DNA of 64,000 nucleotides from Qipengyuania pelagi (GTDB lineage: Bacteria; Pseudomonadota; Alphaproteobacteria; Sphingomonadales; Sphingomonadaceae). Location: positions 1,970,001 to 2,034,000 of the forward strand of contig NZ_WTYD01000001.1 of assembly GCF_009827295.1 (NCBI RefSeq), in the 5' to 3' direction. Shown in pieces: positions 19,672-29,466 of this stretch. The first letter of the stretch is position 1. Each line of letters opens with the position of its first letter. The position numbers and the translations under genes were made by a program. The notes under the pieces are model-generated. The model was not told the DNA's origin, searched no databases, and saw only the letters and a program-made list of their open reading frames with translations.

Positions 19672-22092
19672 ATGGCGAAACGCAACAGGCTCACCGGTCT
19701 TGCAGGTTCGGGGAAATTGGCCTTGGCAGCAGCATTGGCGATGCCGGGGGCGGCAACGCTGGCAGGCTGCGCCACCATCCCCGCCGCGAGCGAAGCGCCC
19801 GTCGCTCCCGTGGCGACCGCCCGGCTGACTGGCGAAGCGCAGATCGCGGACCTCGTTTCGCGCATGACGCTGGAACACAAGATCGCCCAGCTCATCCAGC
19901 CGCAGATCAACACCGTCACGCCTGAGGAGATGCGCCAGTATCGCTGGGGCAGCTATCTGAACGGCGGGAATGGCGGCCCCTATGGCGAGGAATTCGCCCC
20001 CGCTGGCGAGTGGCTGCGCCTCGCCGACGAAATGTGGAACGCGTCGACCGCCCCCCTCCCCAATGGCGAGCCCGCGATCCCGACGATCTGGGGCACCGAT
20101 GCCGTCCACGGTCACACCAACGTCATCGGAGCGACCATCTTCCCGCACAATATCGGCCTCGGCGCGACGCGCGACGCGGACCTTGTACGCCGCATCGGCC
20201 ACGCCACCGCGGTCGAGATCGAGGTGACCGGGATCGACTGGAACTTCTCCCCGACCGTCGCGGTCGCGCAGGACGATCGCTGGGGGCGCACCTATGAAAG
20301 CTATTCCGAAGACCCTCGCCTCGTCGCCACCATGGGCGCGGCGCTGGTCGAAGGCTTGCAGGGCCGCAAGGGTGCTGACGATTTCCTCGGTGAAGGGCGC
20401 GTGATCGCCACCGCCAAGCATTTCTTCGGCGATGGCGGCACCGATCAGGGCGTCGACCAGGGTGACGTCAATGGCGACATCGACGCGCTGAAGAGCATCC
20501 ACGCGGTCCCTTACCCGGCAGCCATCGCCGCCGGGGTCGAGACGATCATGGCCAGCTTCAACTCGATCAACGGGAAGAAGATGCACGGCAACGAGGCGCT
20601 TCTGACCGGCGTGCTGCGCGGCGAGATGGGCTTCGATGGCCTCGTTGTCGGCGACTGGAACGGCCACGGCCAGGTCGCGGGCTGCACGGTCAGCAATTGT
20701 CCGCAATCGCTGATGGCGGGCCTCGACATCTATATGGTGCCCGACGATGCGGTGGCGCTGCACAGCTCGCTGTTGTCTCAGGTGCGCGACGGGACGATCC
20801 CGATGGCGCGGGTGGACGAGGCGGTGACGCGCGTGCTGCGCGTCAAGCAGGCGGCAGGGCTGCTGGCCCCGAATGCCCAGAAGCCCTCCGAGCGTGCCAA
20901 TGCGGGCGACCTGACCAAGCTCGGCTCGCCCGAACACCGCGCCATCGCGCGCGAGGCGGTGGCGAAATCGCAGGTTCTGTTGAAGAATGACGGCGTGCTG
21001 CCCTTTGCCGCGGGCACGAACATCCTCGTCGCGGGACAGGCGGCGGACAGCATCGCGCAGGCATCGGGCGGCTGGACGCTGACCTGGCAGGGCGGACGCG
21101 AGCTCGACAACGACATGTTCCCCAGCGCGACCTCGATCTTCGCCGGGATCGAACAGGCCGCCCGCGCATCCGGCGGCAGCGCGACGCTCTCGGAAGATGG
21201 CAGCTACACCGTCAGGCCCGACGTCGCCGTGGTGGTGTTCGGCGAGGAACCCTATGCCGAATTCGCGGGCGACCGGAAGACGCTGGTCTTCCCCGATGAC
21301 GAAGGGCTGGACCTGCTGCGCAAATTCGAGAGCGAAGGCGTGCCGACAGTCGCGGTGTTTCTCTCGGGCCGCCCCCTATGGATGAACCGCGAGCTGAACG
21401 CCGCCGACGCCTTCGTCGCCTCCTGGCTGCCCGGCAGCGAGGGCGCGGGCGTGGCCGATGTCCTGTTCGACGCGCGTCCCGCCACGGGCAAGCTGTCCTT
21501 CAGCTGGCCCGCGACCTGCGAAGGCACGCCGCTCAATTCGGCACAGGGCGCGCTCTTCCCCTTCGGCTACGGACGCGCTCTTTCCGACACCGCGCCGATG
21601 GGCAAGCTCGACGAGACCTGCGCCTTCCTCGGCGGGGGCGCCGCGGCCGAATGGTATGGCAATGGCCGCCTCGCCAATGGGATCACCGCCACGGCGGGGG
21701 GCACCGACCTGCCCAATCTGCGCGGAACCGGCGGCGGGGTGACCGCGATCGGGCTCGACAAGGATCGCCAGGAAGATGCCCGCCGCATCGCGATGGCCGC
21801 CGGATCGTCGCTGGCCCTGCGCGGCGAGGGCAGCGGATCGTTCCGCCTTTCCTATTCGCTGGAAGCCGCGCCGTCCGGGCCGGTGCGCGCCACCAGCGGC
21901 ACGGCGACGACCGATCTCACCACCGGGCTGACGCTGGCTGCGGGCAAGGGCTGGCGCGAAATGCTGCTGACGCCCGCCTGTCTCGCTGATGCAGGCGATT
22001 CTTTGACGATCCGCACCGAAGCGCCGCTGACCTTCTCGCTCGCCAGCGTGGAGCGGGTTTCGCTTCCCGAAGGGACCGCCTGCTCGTTCTAG
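19672..22092 (+). CDS. GH3 beta-glucosidase / exo-beta-glucanase lipoprotein
   Basis: An 806-residue protein with a lipobox (LAGC) at the end of its signal peptide. The GH3 barrel domain carries GLVVGDWNGHG with the nucleophile Asp328, and KHFFGDGGTDQGVDQG upstream is the substrate-binding region. The alpha/beta second domain follows (about 430-640). An extra C-terminal beta domain of about 150 residues resembles that of marine ExoP-type exo-1,3/1,4-beta-glucanases. ATG 19672 is preferred over the in-frame TTG at 19657 because TTGGGAGATACGAAA gives it a good ribosome site. It should release glucose for the FHS permease. Confidence 0.88.
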   Translation: MAKRNRLTGLAGSGKLALAAALAMPGAATLAGCATIPAASEAPVAPVATARLTGEAQIADLVSRMTLEHKIAQLIQPQINTVTPEEMRQYRWGSYLNGGNGGPYGEEFAPAGEWLRLADEMWNASTAPLPNGEPAIPTIWGTDAVHGHTNVIGATIFPHNIGLGATRDADLVRRIGHATAVEIEVTGIDWNFSPTVAVAQDDRWGRTYESYSEDPRLVATMGAALVEGLQGRKGADDFLGEGRVIATAKHFFGDGGTDQGVDQGDVNGDIDALKSIHAVPYPAAIAAGVETIMASFNSINGKKMHGNEALLTGVLRGEMGFDGLVVGDWNGHGQVAGCTVSNCPQSLMAGLDIYMVPDDAVALHSSLLSQVRDGTIPMARVDEAVTRVLRVKQAAGLLAPNAQKPSERANAGDLTKLGSPEHRAIAREAVAKSQVLLKNDGVLPFAAGTNILVAGQAADSIAQASGGWTLTWQGGRELDNDMFPSATSIFAGIEQAARASGGSATLSEDGSYTVRPDVAVVVFGEEPYAEFAGDRKTLVFPDDEGLDLLRKFESEGVPTVAVFLSGRPLWMNRELNAADAFVASWLPGSEGAGVADVLFDARPATGKLSFSWPATCEGTPLNSAQGALFPFGYGRALSDTAPMGKLDETCAFLGGGAAAEWYGNGRLANGITATAGGTDLPNLRGTGGGVTAIGLDKDRQEDARRIAMAAGSSLALRGEGSGSFRLSYSLEAAPSGPVRATSGTATTDLTTGLTLAAGKGWREMLLTPACLADAGDSLTIRTEAPLTFSLASVERVSLPEGTACSF

Positions 22093-22688
22093 CCCAACCG
22101 CGCCAGATCGGCCCGCGTATCGACATCGCGGGCCGATCCGGGATCGTCGGTTTCGAGATGCACGATACCCGGCAACCGCTTCAAAGCCGCGCGCGCGCCG
22201 CGATCGCCCGACAGGCGCTTCAGCCGGTCGAACACTTGCGGCGACAGCGCGACCGGATGCGCGGGACGATTCCTGTATTGCGGCAGCACCGCCGGAGCGC
22301 CGGTCAGGACGTAGGCCAATGCGGTGTCGGCTAGGCCGGGATCGATCAGCGGCATATCGCCCAGAGCGACCGCCACGGCGCGGCAATCGGGTGGAAGCGC
22401 CGCGATCCCGCATCGCAGCGAGGCCGAAAGGCCTTCCCGCCAGTCCGGGCACTCGACGATTTCGAGACGCGGTGACGCCAGATCGGCGAGCGCTGCGGCC
22501 ACCTCGACGCCGCGCGCTCCGACCACGACAGTCACGCGCTCGACCCGGCTGGCGAGCATGGCGCGGACCGCATGGCGCACCAAGGCCTCGCCGCGAAACG
22601 CCGCCAGCAATTTCGCCCCATCGAAGCGGGTGCCCGCCCCTGCGGCCAGCACGAGGGCATGGCAGCCCGCTAGCGTCTCAGTCGTCAC
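22089..22688 (-). CDS. MocA-like molybdenum cofactor cytidylyltransferase
   Basis: The 199-residue protein starts with the nucleotidyltransferase motif LVLAAGAGTRFDGAKLL and has VALGDMPLIDP as the metal-binding aspartate region, both typical of CTP:molybdopterin cytidylyltransferase. It would make the MCD form of the cofactor used by PaoABC-type enzymes, fitting its place as last gene of that operon. It overlaps the end of xdhC by 11 bp, and its stop overlaps the convergent GH3 stop by 4 bp. Confidence 0.8.
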   Translation of the reverse strand: MTTETLAGCHALVLAAGAGTRFDGAKLLAAFRGEALVRHAVRAMLASRVERVTVVVGARGVEVAAALADLASPRLEIVECPDWREGLSASLRCGIAALPPDCRAVAVALGDMPLIDPGLADTALAYVLTGAPAVLPQYRNRPAHPVALSPQVFDRLKRLSGDRGARAALKRLPGIVHLETDDPGSARDVDTRADLARLG

Positions 22689-23631
22689 GCGCCGCGATCA
22701 CTTCCGCGATGACGGACACGGCCACCTCCCATGGCGAGCGCGCCGGAATGGCGAGCCCGATGGGTGCGCGCAGCCGGTCGATCTGCGCCTGCGACAGGCC
22801 CGCCGCTGCGAGGCGTTCGATCCGCTCGGGCAATTTCCGCCGCGAGCCGAGCACGCCGACATAGCCCGCTTGCGAATTAAGGGCAGGGACAAGCGCCCGC
22901 TCGTCGAGATCGAGATCATGCGTCGCCACCGCGACCGCACTCCAGCGATCGAGGGCGAGGTCGCCCCATGCCTCGTCGAGCGCGCGGCGGTCGCAGTCCA
23001 GACCGAACGGAGCCGCTTCCGAGGGGCCGAACGGGCTAAGCAGCGTGACATCCCAGCCGAGCGTTTGCCCCATGCCACCGATCGCGAGCGCAAAGGGATC
23101 GGAGCCGATCACGATCAGGCGCTGGACCGGTTCGTAGAGCTTGCGGATCGGAGCGATTGCACTGGCCTGCTCGACGGGCAGGCAGGTTCGCTGCTCGCCA
23201 TCGCTCGACCACAGGGCAGGCACGCGTTTCGCGGTCAAACGCTGCAAATCCGCGACGGCCCTGTCGCCCGCCCCGACCCGCTCGATCATGACTTCGATCC
23301 GGCCACCGCAGGGCAGGCGGATATCGACGAACGGGCTGCCCTCGCCGTAGACGAGGTGGCGCACCGCTCCATCGGCAATGGCTTGCCGGGCGTTGAGCGC
23401 CACGTCATCCTCGATGCAGCCGCCCGACAGGAAACCCCAGCTCTCGCTATCGGTCACCACCATCTGCGCGCCCACGGGCCGCGGCCCGCCATCCGCCGCG
23501 ACGATCGTCGCCAGCGCGAAGGGCTCACCCCGCTCGGCAGCGGCGAACATATGCGGGCGGATGTCGTCCTCCAGCCCGGACACGAGCCAGCCGGGGCCGG
23601 TGACCGCCCCATCCTTGTCCGGCTCGTCCAT
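22678..23631 (-). CDS. XdhC/PaoD-family molybdenum cofactor insertion chaperone
   Basis: The 317-residue protein has the XdhC N-terminal signature GGPRPVGAQMVV ... WGFLSGGCIEDDVALNARQA. Its C-terminal Rossmann-like domain has RLIVIGSDPFALAI and GYVGVLGSRRKLPERIERL. XdhC proteins bind matured molybdenum cofactor and deliver it to the large subunit. I chose the ATG at 23631 (MDEPDKDG); the frame continues upstream but overlaps the large-subunit gene there. It lies 5 bp after that gene. Confidence 0.85.
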   Translation of the reverse strand: MDEPDKDGAVTGPGWLVSGLEDDIRPHMFAAAERGEPFALATIVAADGGPRPVGAQMVVTDSESWGFLSGGCIEDDVALNARQAIADGAVRHLVYGEGSPFVDIRLPCGGRIEVMIERVGAGDRAVADLQRLTAKRVPALWSSDGEQRTCLPVEQASAIAPIRKLYEPVQRLIVIGSDPFALAIGGMGQTLGWDVTLLSPFGPSEAAPFGLDCDRRALDEAWGDLALDRWSAVAVATHDLDLDERALVPALNSQAGYVGVLGSRRKLPERIERLAAAGLSQAQIDRLRAPIGLAIPARSPWEVAVSVIAEVIAARDD

Positions 23632-23636
23632 CACGC

Positions 23637-25832
23637 TCAGGCGATCGCGGGCAGGCGATCGAGATATTTGTCGAGCGTCAGCGGATAGTCGCGCACGCGA
23701 ATGCCAGTCGCGTTGTAGATCGCATTCGCCACCGCCGCACCCGGCCCGCAAATCCCGAGTTCGCCGACGCCCTTCGCCTTGAGAGGCGTCGAGACCGGAT
23801 CGAGCGTGTCGAGGAACACGCATTCCTGATGCGGAATGTCGGCATGGACCGGCACTTCGTATCCGGCGAGGTCGTGATTGGCGAAGAAGCCGAAACGCTT
23901 GTCGACATGGAGATCCTCGGTCAGCGCCGCGCCCGCCGCCATCACCATGCCGCCGATCACCTGGCTGCGCGCCGAAAGCGGGTTGAGGATACGCCCGGCA
24001 TCGCACACCGCCAGCATCCGGGTGATGTGGGTTTCGCCGGTATAGGCATCGACCTTCACTTCCGCGAAATGGCCTGCATAGGTGCCGACATCGTAGTCCT
24101 TCTTGAACGCGCCGAAACTCATCGAATCCTCCGCCGTCAGCGCGCCGGCATCGCGTATCGACCAGCTTTCGCCGCCCAGCATCGCGCGCCCGCCATCGAA
24201 GGTCGCCGCATCCGCATCGAAGCCGAGCTTTTCCCCGATCATCCGGCGCAAAGCGACGCAGGCGGCATAGACGCCCGCCGTGGAACTCGCCGCGCCCCAC
24301 TGGCCGCCCGACCCTGCGGATACGGGAAAGGCGGAATCGCCCAGTTCGACCCGCACCGCATCGAGCGGCAGGCCCATGGTCTCCGCCGCTGTCTGGGCCA
24401 GAATGGTGTAGGTGCCGGTGCCGATATCGGTCATGTCGGTTGCGACCACCAGCTGGCCGCGATCGGTCAGGCGAACCCGCGCGCCCGATTTCATCGTCGG
24501 CGCCGCGCGGTATCCCGCTGCCACGCCCATCCCCGTCAGCCAGCGACCCTTGCGGCTCTGGCCGGGGCGCGCCTCCCGCTTCGACCAGCCGAACATTGCG
24601 GCCCCTTCGCGCAGGCACCGGGTCAGATTGCGGTCGGACAGCTTGGTATCGGGCTCTCCCGGCACCATGCCCTGCGCATCGTTGACGATCCTGAGTTCGA
24701 CCGGGTCCATGCCCAGCTTCTCGGCCAGTTCGTCCATCGCGACTTCGAGCGCGAGATGCCCCGGCAATTCGCCCGGCGCACGCATGGCGTTGCCTTCGGG
24801 CAGGTCGAGCTGCGCGATGTGGTTCGCGATCAGGCGGTTGGCGCCGCTATAGAGTTTCGGCGTCTGGAGCGTGGCATTCTCCCCCGCTTCCCCGGTGATG
24901 TTGCCCGACCAGTTCTCGTGCCCGATCGCCACGATGCGTCCGTCCCGCTCCGCCCCGATCCGCAGGCGTTGCATGGTGGCGTGGCGGTGGGTCGCATTGT
25001 TGAACATCAGAGGCCGCTGCATCGCGATCTTGACCGGGCGCTTCGCCGCCTTCGCCCCCAGCGCGGCCATCACCGCATCCGAGCGCACGAACAGCTTCCC
25101 GCCGAAACCGCCGCCAATATAGGGGGAATCGACGCGGATATCGTCGGCATCCATCTTCAGGATCGAGCCAAGAGCCTGGCGGCTCCATTCGATCATCTGA
25201 TTGGAGGTCCATACGGTCAGCTTGGGGCCATCCCAGGCCGCGATGGTGGCGAAGGGTTCCATCATCGCATGGGCCTCGTCGGGCGTGGTGTAGCGCTCGT
25301 CCAGCTTGACCGGCGCCGCGGCAAAGGCGGCGTCGAAATCGCCGATCTTCGCGCTGTCCGAAGGCCGATCGCTCGCCAGCGGCGCGCCGGGAGCGGCTTT
25401 CTTCAGGTCGAACGCGCCCTCGCCATTGGCATAGCTGGTGCGGATCAACCCGGCGGCGGCGCGCGCCTGTTCGAACGTCTCGGCCACGACGACCGCGATG
25501 GCCTGGTGGTAATGCGATACTTCGCGCCCGCCGAACAAAGGCGCGAAATTGTAGTCGCTGCTGCCGACCGGCTCGTGCTCCGTCGCCGCGACGATCGCGA
25601 GGACACCGGGGGCACGGCGCGCCTCGCTGAGGTCCATCGAGCGGATGCGGCCCTTGGCGATCCCAGCGCCGACGATCCAGCCATAGGCCTGGTTGGCGGC
25701 GACATCGTGCCGTTCGGCGGCATAGGGCGCGCGGCCCGAAACCTTGAGCGGGCCGTCGATCCGTGGCGTCGACTTGCCGACGATCTTCGCGCGGTCGAAC
25801 AGGTTCTCACCTGCGGGAGCGTTGAATTCCAC
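23637..25832 (-). CDS. Aldehyde oxidoreductase molybdenum-binding subunit (PaoC-like)
   Basis: A 731-residue xanthine dehydrogenase family large subunit. Visible landmarks are the substrate-channel and cofactor-binding segments (VDSPYIGGGFGGKLFVRSDAV, TDMTDIGTGTYTILAQ) and the C-terminal KGVGELGICGPGAAVANAIYNATGIRVRDYPLT, which carries the catalytic Glu. It begins with GTG 25832, only 4 bp after the FAD subunit gene. With the two subunits upstream it should form a periplasmic trimer that oxidises aldehydes to acids. The precise substrate is unknown. Confidence 0.87.
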   Translation of the reverse strand: MEFNAPAGENLFDRAKIVGKSTPRIDGPLKVSGRAPYAAERHDVAANQAYGWIVGAGIAKGRIRSMDLSEARRAPGVLAIVAATEHEPVGSSDYNFAPLFGGREVSHYHQAIAVVVAETFEQARAAAGLIRTSYANGEGAFDLKKAAPGAPLASDRPSDSAKIGDFDAAFAAAPVKLDERYTTPDEAHAMMEPFATIAAWDGPKLTVWTSNQMIEWSRQALGSILKMDADDIRVDSPYIGGGFGGKLFVRSDAVMAALGAKAAKRPVKIAMQRPLMFNNATHRHATMQRLRIGAERDGRIVAIGHENWSGNITGEAGENATLQTPKLYSGANRLIANHIAQLDLPEGNAMRAPGELPGHLALEVAMDELAEKLGMDPVELRIVNDAQGMVPGEPDTKLSDRNLTRCLREGAAMFGWSKREARPGQSRKGRWLTGMGVAAGYRAAPTMKSGARVRLTDRGQLVVATDMTDIGTGTYTILAQTAAETMGLPLDAVRVELGDSAFPVSAGSGGQWGAASSTAGVYAACVALRRMIGEKLGFDADAATFDGGRAMLGGESWSIRDAGALTAEDSMSFGAFKKDYDVGTYAGHFAEVKVDAYTGETHITRMLAVCDAGRILNPLSARSQVIGGMVMAAGAALTEDLHVDKRFGFFANHDLAGYEVPVHADIPHQECVFLDTLDPVSTPLKAKGVGELGICGPGAAVANAIYNATGIRVRDYPLTLDKYLDRLPAIA

Positions 25833-25836
25833 GAGC

Positions 25837-26787
25837 TTAGCTCCTCATCTCGGCAAGAATGCCCGCCAGCGTGCGTTCCGCGAGCGGGATCTTGAAGGCG
25901 TTCTGTTCGGTCGGGCGCGCATCGGCGAAGGCCGTCTTAACGACGGCGGTGGCCCCATTGGGCAATTGCGCGTCCGCCGCCGCGCTGCGCCAGGGCTTGG
26001 GCGCGACACCGCCAAAGGCGACTCTACCCGTCCCATCGGGCTGGATCACCGCCGCGACCGATACCAGCGCATAGGCGTAGCTGCGCCGGTCGCGGACCTT
26101 GTGGTAGAAATGCCGCCCGCCGAGCGGTGCGGGCAGGCGCACATGGGTGATCATCTCGCCCGGTTCGAGCGCGGTTTCGATATGCGGCGTATCACCCCAC
26201 AGGCGATGGAAGTCGGCCACCGGGATCGCGCGGGCGGTGCCATCGGGCTTCACCGTCTCCACCACCGCGTCGAGCGCGCGCATCGCCACCGCCATGTCGC
26301 CCGGATAGGTCGCGATGCAGCTGTTTGACGTGCCGATCACGCCCAATTGGCGCGAGAAACCGTCGATCGCGGCGCAGCCATCGCCGGGCTTCCGTTTGTT
26401 GCACGGCATATTGGTGTCGTAGAAATAGGCACAACGCGTGCGCTGGAGCAGATTGCCGCCCGTCGATGCCTTGTTCCTGAGCTGGCCGGAAGCACCCGCC
26501 TGGATCGCGCGGGTCAGCACCGCGTAATCCTCGCGCACACGGGGGTGGGCGGACAGCGCGGTGTTCGAGACGAAGGTGCCGATCCTGAGGCCGCCCCCGT
26601 CGGTTTCCTCGACCCGGTCGAGCCCCAGATCCTGCACGTCGACAAGATGCGTCGGCGTCTCGATCTCCAGCTTCATCAGGTCGATCAGATTGGTGCCGCC
26701 CGCGATGAACTTCGCGCCCTGCGTGGTCGCCACGGCCCGCGCCGCTTCGGCGGGGGTGGCGGCGCGTTCATAGGTGAAACTGCGCAT
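25837..26787 (-). CDS. Aldehyde oxidoreductase FAD-binding subunit (PaoB-like)
   Basis: The 316-residue protein has the FAD subunit fold of xanthine dehydrogenase family enzymes. [16 protein letters not shown] is the FAD pyrophosphate-binding loop, and [26 protein letters not shown] follows. The cysteine-containing insert ([22 protein letters not shown]) is like the extra [4Fe-4S] region of E. coli PaoB, so this subunit probably carries a cluster as well as FAD. It lies 4 bp from both neighbours in the operon. Confidence 0.86.
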   Translation of the reverse strand: MRSFTYERAATPAEAARAVATTQGAKFIAGGTNLIDLMKLEIETPTHLVDVQDLGLDRVEETDGGGLRIGTFVSNTALSAHPRVREDYAVLTRAIQAGASGQLRNKASTGGNLLQRTRCAYFYDTNMPCNKRKPGDGCAAIDGFSRQLGVIGTSNSCIATYPGDMAVAMRALDAVVETVKPDGTARAIPVADFHRLWGDTPHIETALEPGEMITHVRLPAPLGGRHFYHKVRDRRSYAYALVSVAAVIQPDGTGRVAFGGVAPKPWRSAAADAQLPNGATAVVKTAFADARPTEQNAFKIPLAERTLAGILAEMRS

Positions 26788-26791
26788 CGTC

Positions 26792-27427
26792 TTATCCTTT
26801 CGCGACCTGGGCCATCGCCTCGGCGATGTTCGAATAGGCGCCGCAGCGGCAGATATTGCCGCTCATCCGCTCGCGCATTTCCATCTCGGTGGCGCGCATC
26901 CGGCCGGTCAGGTCCTCGGTCACATGGCTCGGAATCCCGTTCCTGATCTCTTCCAGCACCGCGACGGCGGAACAGATCTGGCCCGGCGTGCAATAGCCGC
27001 ACTGATACCCATCATGTTCGACGAAGGCGGCCTGCATGGGGTGAAGATCCTCGGGGCTGCCGAGACCTTCGATCGTCGTAACCTCGTCGCCCTGATGCTG
27101 GACCGCGAGGCTGAGGCAGGAATTGATCCGCGTGCCGTTGACCATGACCGTGCAGGCGCCGCACTGGCCGTGATCGCAGCCCTTCTTGCTCCCGGTGAGC
27201 TTGAGATGTTCGCGCAAGGTGTCGAGCAGCGTGGTGCGAGGGTCGAGCTCGAGTTCCTGCGGGGTCCCGTTGACCGTCAGCCTGACGGGCACCTTGGCCT
27301 GTTTCGCCGCTGCGGCGGTCGAGGACTCCTGCGCCCGCAGGATCGACGCCTGCCCGACCGCCGCCGAGGCGACCCCGCCCGCCAGCACGCCGCGGCGCGA
27401 CACCTTCATGAAATTATTGTCCGCCAT
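26792..27427 (-). CDS. Aldehyde oxidoreductase [2Fe-2S] subunit with Tat signal (PaoA-like)
   Basis: The 211-residue first gene of the operon has a twin-arginine signal, [16 protein letters not shown], so the assembled enzyme is exported folded. Two [2Fe-2S] sites are visible: a plant-type one ([16 protein letters not shown] ... [10 protein letters not shown]) and the C-terminal helical one ([12 protein letters not shown] ... [14 protein letters not shown]). It hands electrons from the molybdenum centre to the FAD subunit. The export signal and gene order A-B-C-D match PaoABC rather than cytosolic xanthine dehydrogenase. Confidence 0.87.
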   Translation of the reverse strand: MADNNFMKVSRRGVLAGGVASAAVGQASILRAQESSTAAAAKQAKVPVRLTVNGTPQELELDPRTTLLDTLREHLKLTGSKKGCDHGQCGACTVMVNGTRINSCLSLAVQHQGDEVTTIEGLGSPEDLHPMQAAFVEHDGYQCGYCTPGQICSAVAVLEEIRNGIPSHVTEDLTGRMRATEMEMRERMSGNICRCGAYSNIAEAMAQVAKG

Positions 27428-27610
27428 TTGCGCCTCGCCTCAATCTTTTCCGGGACTTCTCTCCCTCTCTCTGGCGCAGCGAGCAGGTGAGCGCAACGGC
27501 GCAGCTTTCCGGGCATCATGATCGGTTGCAGATGGCAACGGGGTAGCAAGGCCGTCCGCAAGGCTGTAAACCGTCTTTGAGAATTGGGGGGGAGAATGGG
27601 GGAGAACGAC

Positions 27611-29143
27611 ATGGCAGGCCCGACAGCGCAGACCGATTTCGATGTCCTGATCGTGGGGGCGGGGATTTCCGGCATCGGCATGGCCGCCCACATGGAGGAA
27701 AAGGCGCCGCATCACAGTTACGCCATTCTCGAACGCCGCGCCAATCTGGGCGGGACCTGGGACCTGTTCCGCTATCCCGGTATCCGCTCGGACAGCGATA
27801 TGCATACGCTCGGCTTCGATTTCGAACCGTGGCGGCACGAGAAATCGATCGCCGACGGGCCGTCCATTCTCGACTATCTCAACCGCATCGTGGACGAACG
27901 CGGCATCCGCCAGCACATCCGCACCGGCCACACCGTCATCGCCGCCGACTGGCGCGAGGCGGATGCCTGCTGGCACGTTTCGGTCGAAACGGGAGACGGC
28001 GAGTCAGGAGGGGGCGGGCGCAAGCATCTGACCGCGAACTGGCTCTATCTCGGATCGGGCTATTACGATTACGACGAACCCTACGATCCGGGCTTCGATC
28101 TCGGCGCCTTCGAAGGGCGCGTCGTGCATCCCCAGTTCTGGCCCGACGATCTCGATTACGCGGGCAAGCAGGTGGTGGTGATCGGGTCGGGCGCGACGGC
28201 GGTGACATTGGTCCCCTCGATGGCGAAGGGCGCCTCCCGCGCCGCCAAGGTCACCATGCTGCAACGCACGCCGACCTGGATGTTCAGCCGCCCCGCCAAG
28301 GACCGGATCGCGAATATCCTGCGCAAGGTCCTGCCCGAAAAGCTCGCCTATCGCATCACCCGCTGGAAGAACATCACGCTCCAGCATCTCGGCTTCAAGC
28401 GCGCGCGCACCAAGCCGGAAAAGATGAAGCAATTCCTCCACAAGCGGATCGAGAAGGCGCTGGGGCCGGATTACGACCGCGCCAGCTTCACCCCGCCCTA
28501 CGATCCGTGGGACCAGCGGCTTTGCCTGATCCCCGACGACGATCTGTTCAAAGCGATGAAACAGGGGCGGGCCGAAATCGTCACCGGCCATATCGCGGCC
28601 TTCGAGAAGGGCGGCGTCCGCCTGACGGACGGTTCGCACCTGCCCGCCGACATTGTCGTCACCGCGACCGGCCTCAAGCTCGCGGTCGCGGGCAAGATCG
28701 CGATCAGCCAGGACGGCACGCCGGTCGATCTGGCCGAGCGGTTCTATTACAAGGGCTGCATGTTCTCGAACCTGCCGAATCTGGCGGTCGTTTTCGGCTA
28801 TCTCAATGCCAGCTGGACGTTGCGGTCGGACATCAATGCCGACTTCATCTGCCGCGTGCTCGAACACATGCGCCAGAGCGGCGCGACGATCGCCGAGCCG
28901 GTCCTCGCCGCCGACCACGATCTGGAGGAGGACGATATCTTCGATTTCTCCAGCGGCTATATCCAGCGCTCGAAGCATCTCATGCCCCGCAACGCGGTCG
29001 CCTATCCGTGGCGCCTCAACCAGGAATACGTCACCGATCGCAAGCGCATGGCGAACGACCCGATCGCGGACGGGATATTGGAGCTGCGGCGGCCTAGTGG
29101 GAGCGCTTCAGAAAAGGAAACGGCCCACCTCGAACCTGCGTGA
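27611..29143 (+). CDS. Flavin-containing monooxygenase with Baeyer-Villiger fingerprint
   Basis: A 510-residue FAD/NADPH enzyme. The FAD motif GAGISGIGMAAHM is at about residues 17-29, GTWDLFRYPGIRSD follows, the NADPH-binding VIGSGATAVTL is in the middle, and the Baeyer-Villiger fingerprint FxGxxxHxxxWP is present as FEGRVVHPQFWP. It should insert oxygen into ketones or oxidise soft heteroatoms. ATG 27611 is preferred for its GGGGGAGAACGAC leader; an alternative ATG is at 27596. Substrate unknown. Confidence 0.85.
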   Translation: MAGPTAQTDFDVLIVGAGISGIGMAAHMEEKAPHHSYAILERRANLGGTWDLFRYPGIRSDSDMHTLGFDFEPWRHEKSIADGPSILDYLNRIVDERGIRQHIRTGHTVIAADWREADACWHVSVETGDGESGGGGRKHLTANWLYLGSGYYDYDEPYDPGFDLGAFEGRVVHPQFWPDDLDYAGKQVVVIGSGATAVTLVPSMAKGASRAAKVTMLQRTPTWMFSRPAKDRIANILRKVLPEKLAYRITRWKNITLQHLGFKRARTKPEKMKQFLHKRIEKALGPDYDRASFTPPYDPWDQRLCLIPDDDLFKAMKQGRAEIVTGHIAAFEKGGVRLTDGSHLPADIVVTATGLKLAVAGKIAISQDGTPVDLAERFYYKGCMFSNLPNLAVVFGYLNASWTLRSDINADFICRVLEHMRQSGATIAEPVLAADHDLEEDDIFDFSSGYIQRSKHLMPRNAVAYPWRLNQEYVTDRKRMANDPIADGILELRRPSGSASEKETAHLEPA

Positions 29144-29168
29144 CGCAGGCCAGGTCGGGCGCCAAGAG

Positions 29169-29309
29169 TCACTCGATAAGCAGGAAACCGGCGAAACCGG
29201 CCACGATGATACCGCCCACCGCCACTGCAAGCTTGCCGAGCTTGCGGATGCGGTTTTCGCGACGCGCGCGCTGCCGCCGAGCCGCTTCCTTGGACCCGCC
29301 TTGTACCAT
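29169..29309 (-). CDS. Small basic single-pass membrane protein (46 aa)
   Basis: A short minus-strand frame encodes a strongly basic N-terminal half (KEAARRQRARRENRIRKLGK) followed by one hydrophobic helix (LAVAVGGIIVAGFAGFLLI) ending Glu-stop. The charge pattern predicts an inner-membrane anchor with a cytosolic N-terminus. It lies in the gap between the monooxygenase and the CinA-like gene. The ribosome site is weak, and the call rests on composition only. No family is recognised. Confidence 0.5.
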   Translation of the reverse strand: MVQGGSKEAARRQRARRENRIRKLGKLAVAVGGIIVAGFAGFLLIE

Positions 29310-29466
29310 GTCGTCAATTCCGTAGTCACAACCGATAAAAGAAGTTCCGATAGCAAACCGCGATTGCTTGGCAAGCGGTTACACCGCCGTTTCGGGGGCC
29401 AAAAGGAGCGGCGCCGCTGTCGCAAGGGACTGGCGAAGCGAAACCCGCTCGGTTACGCCCACGGAC

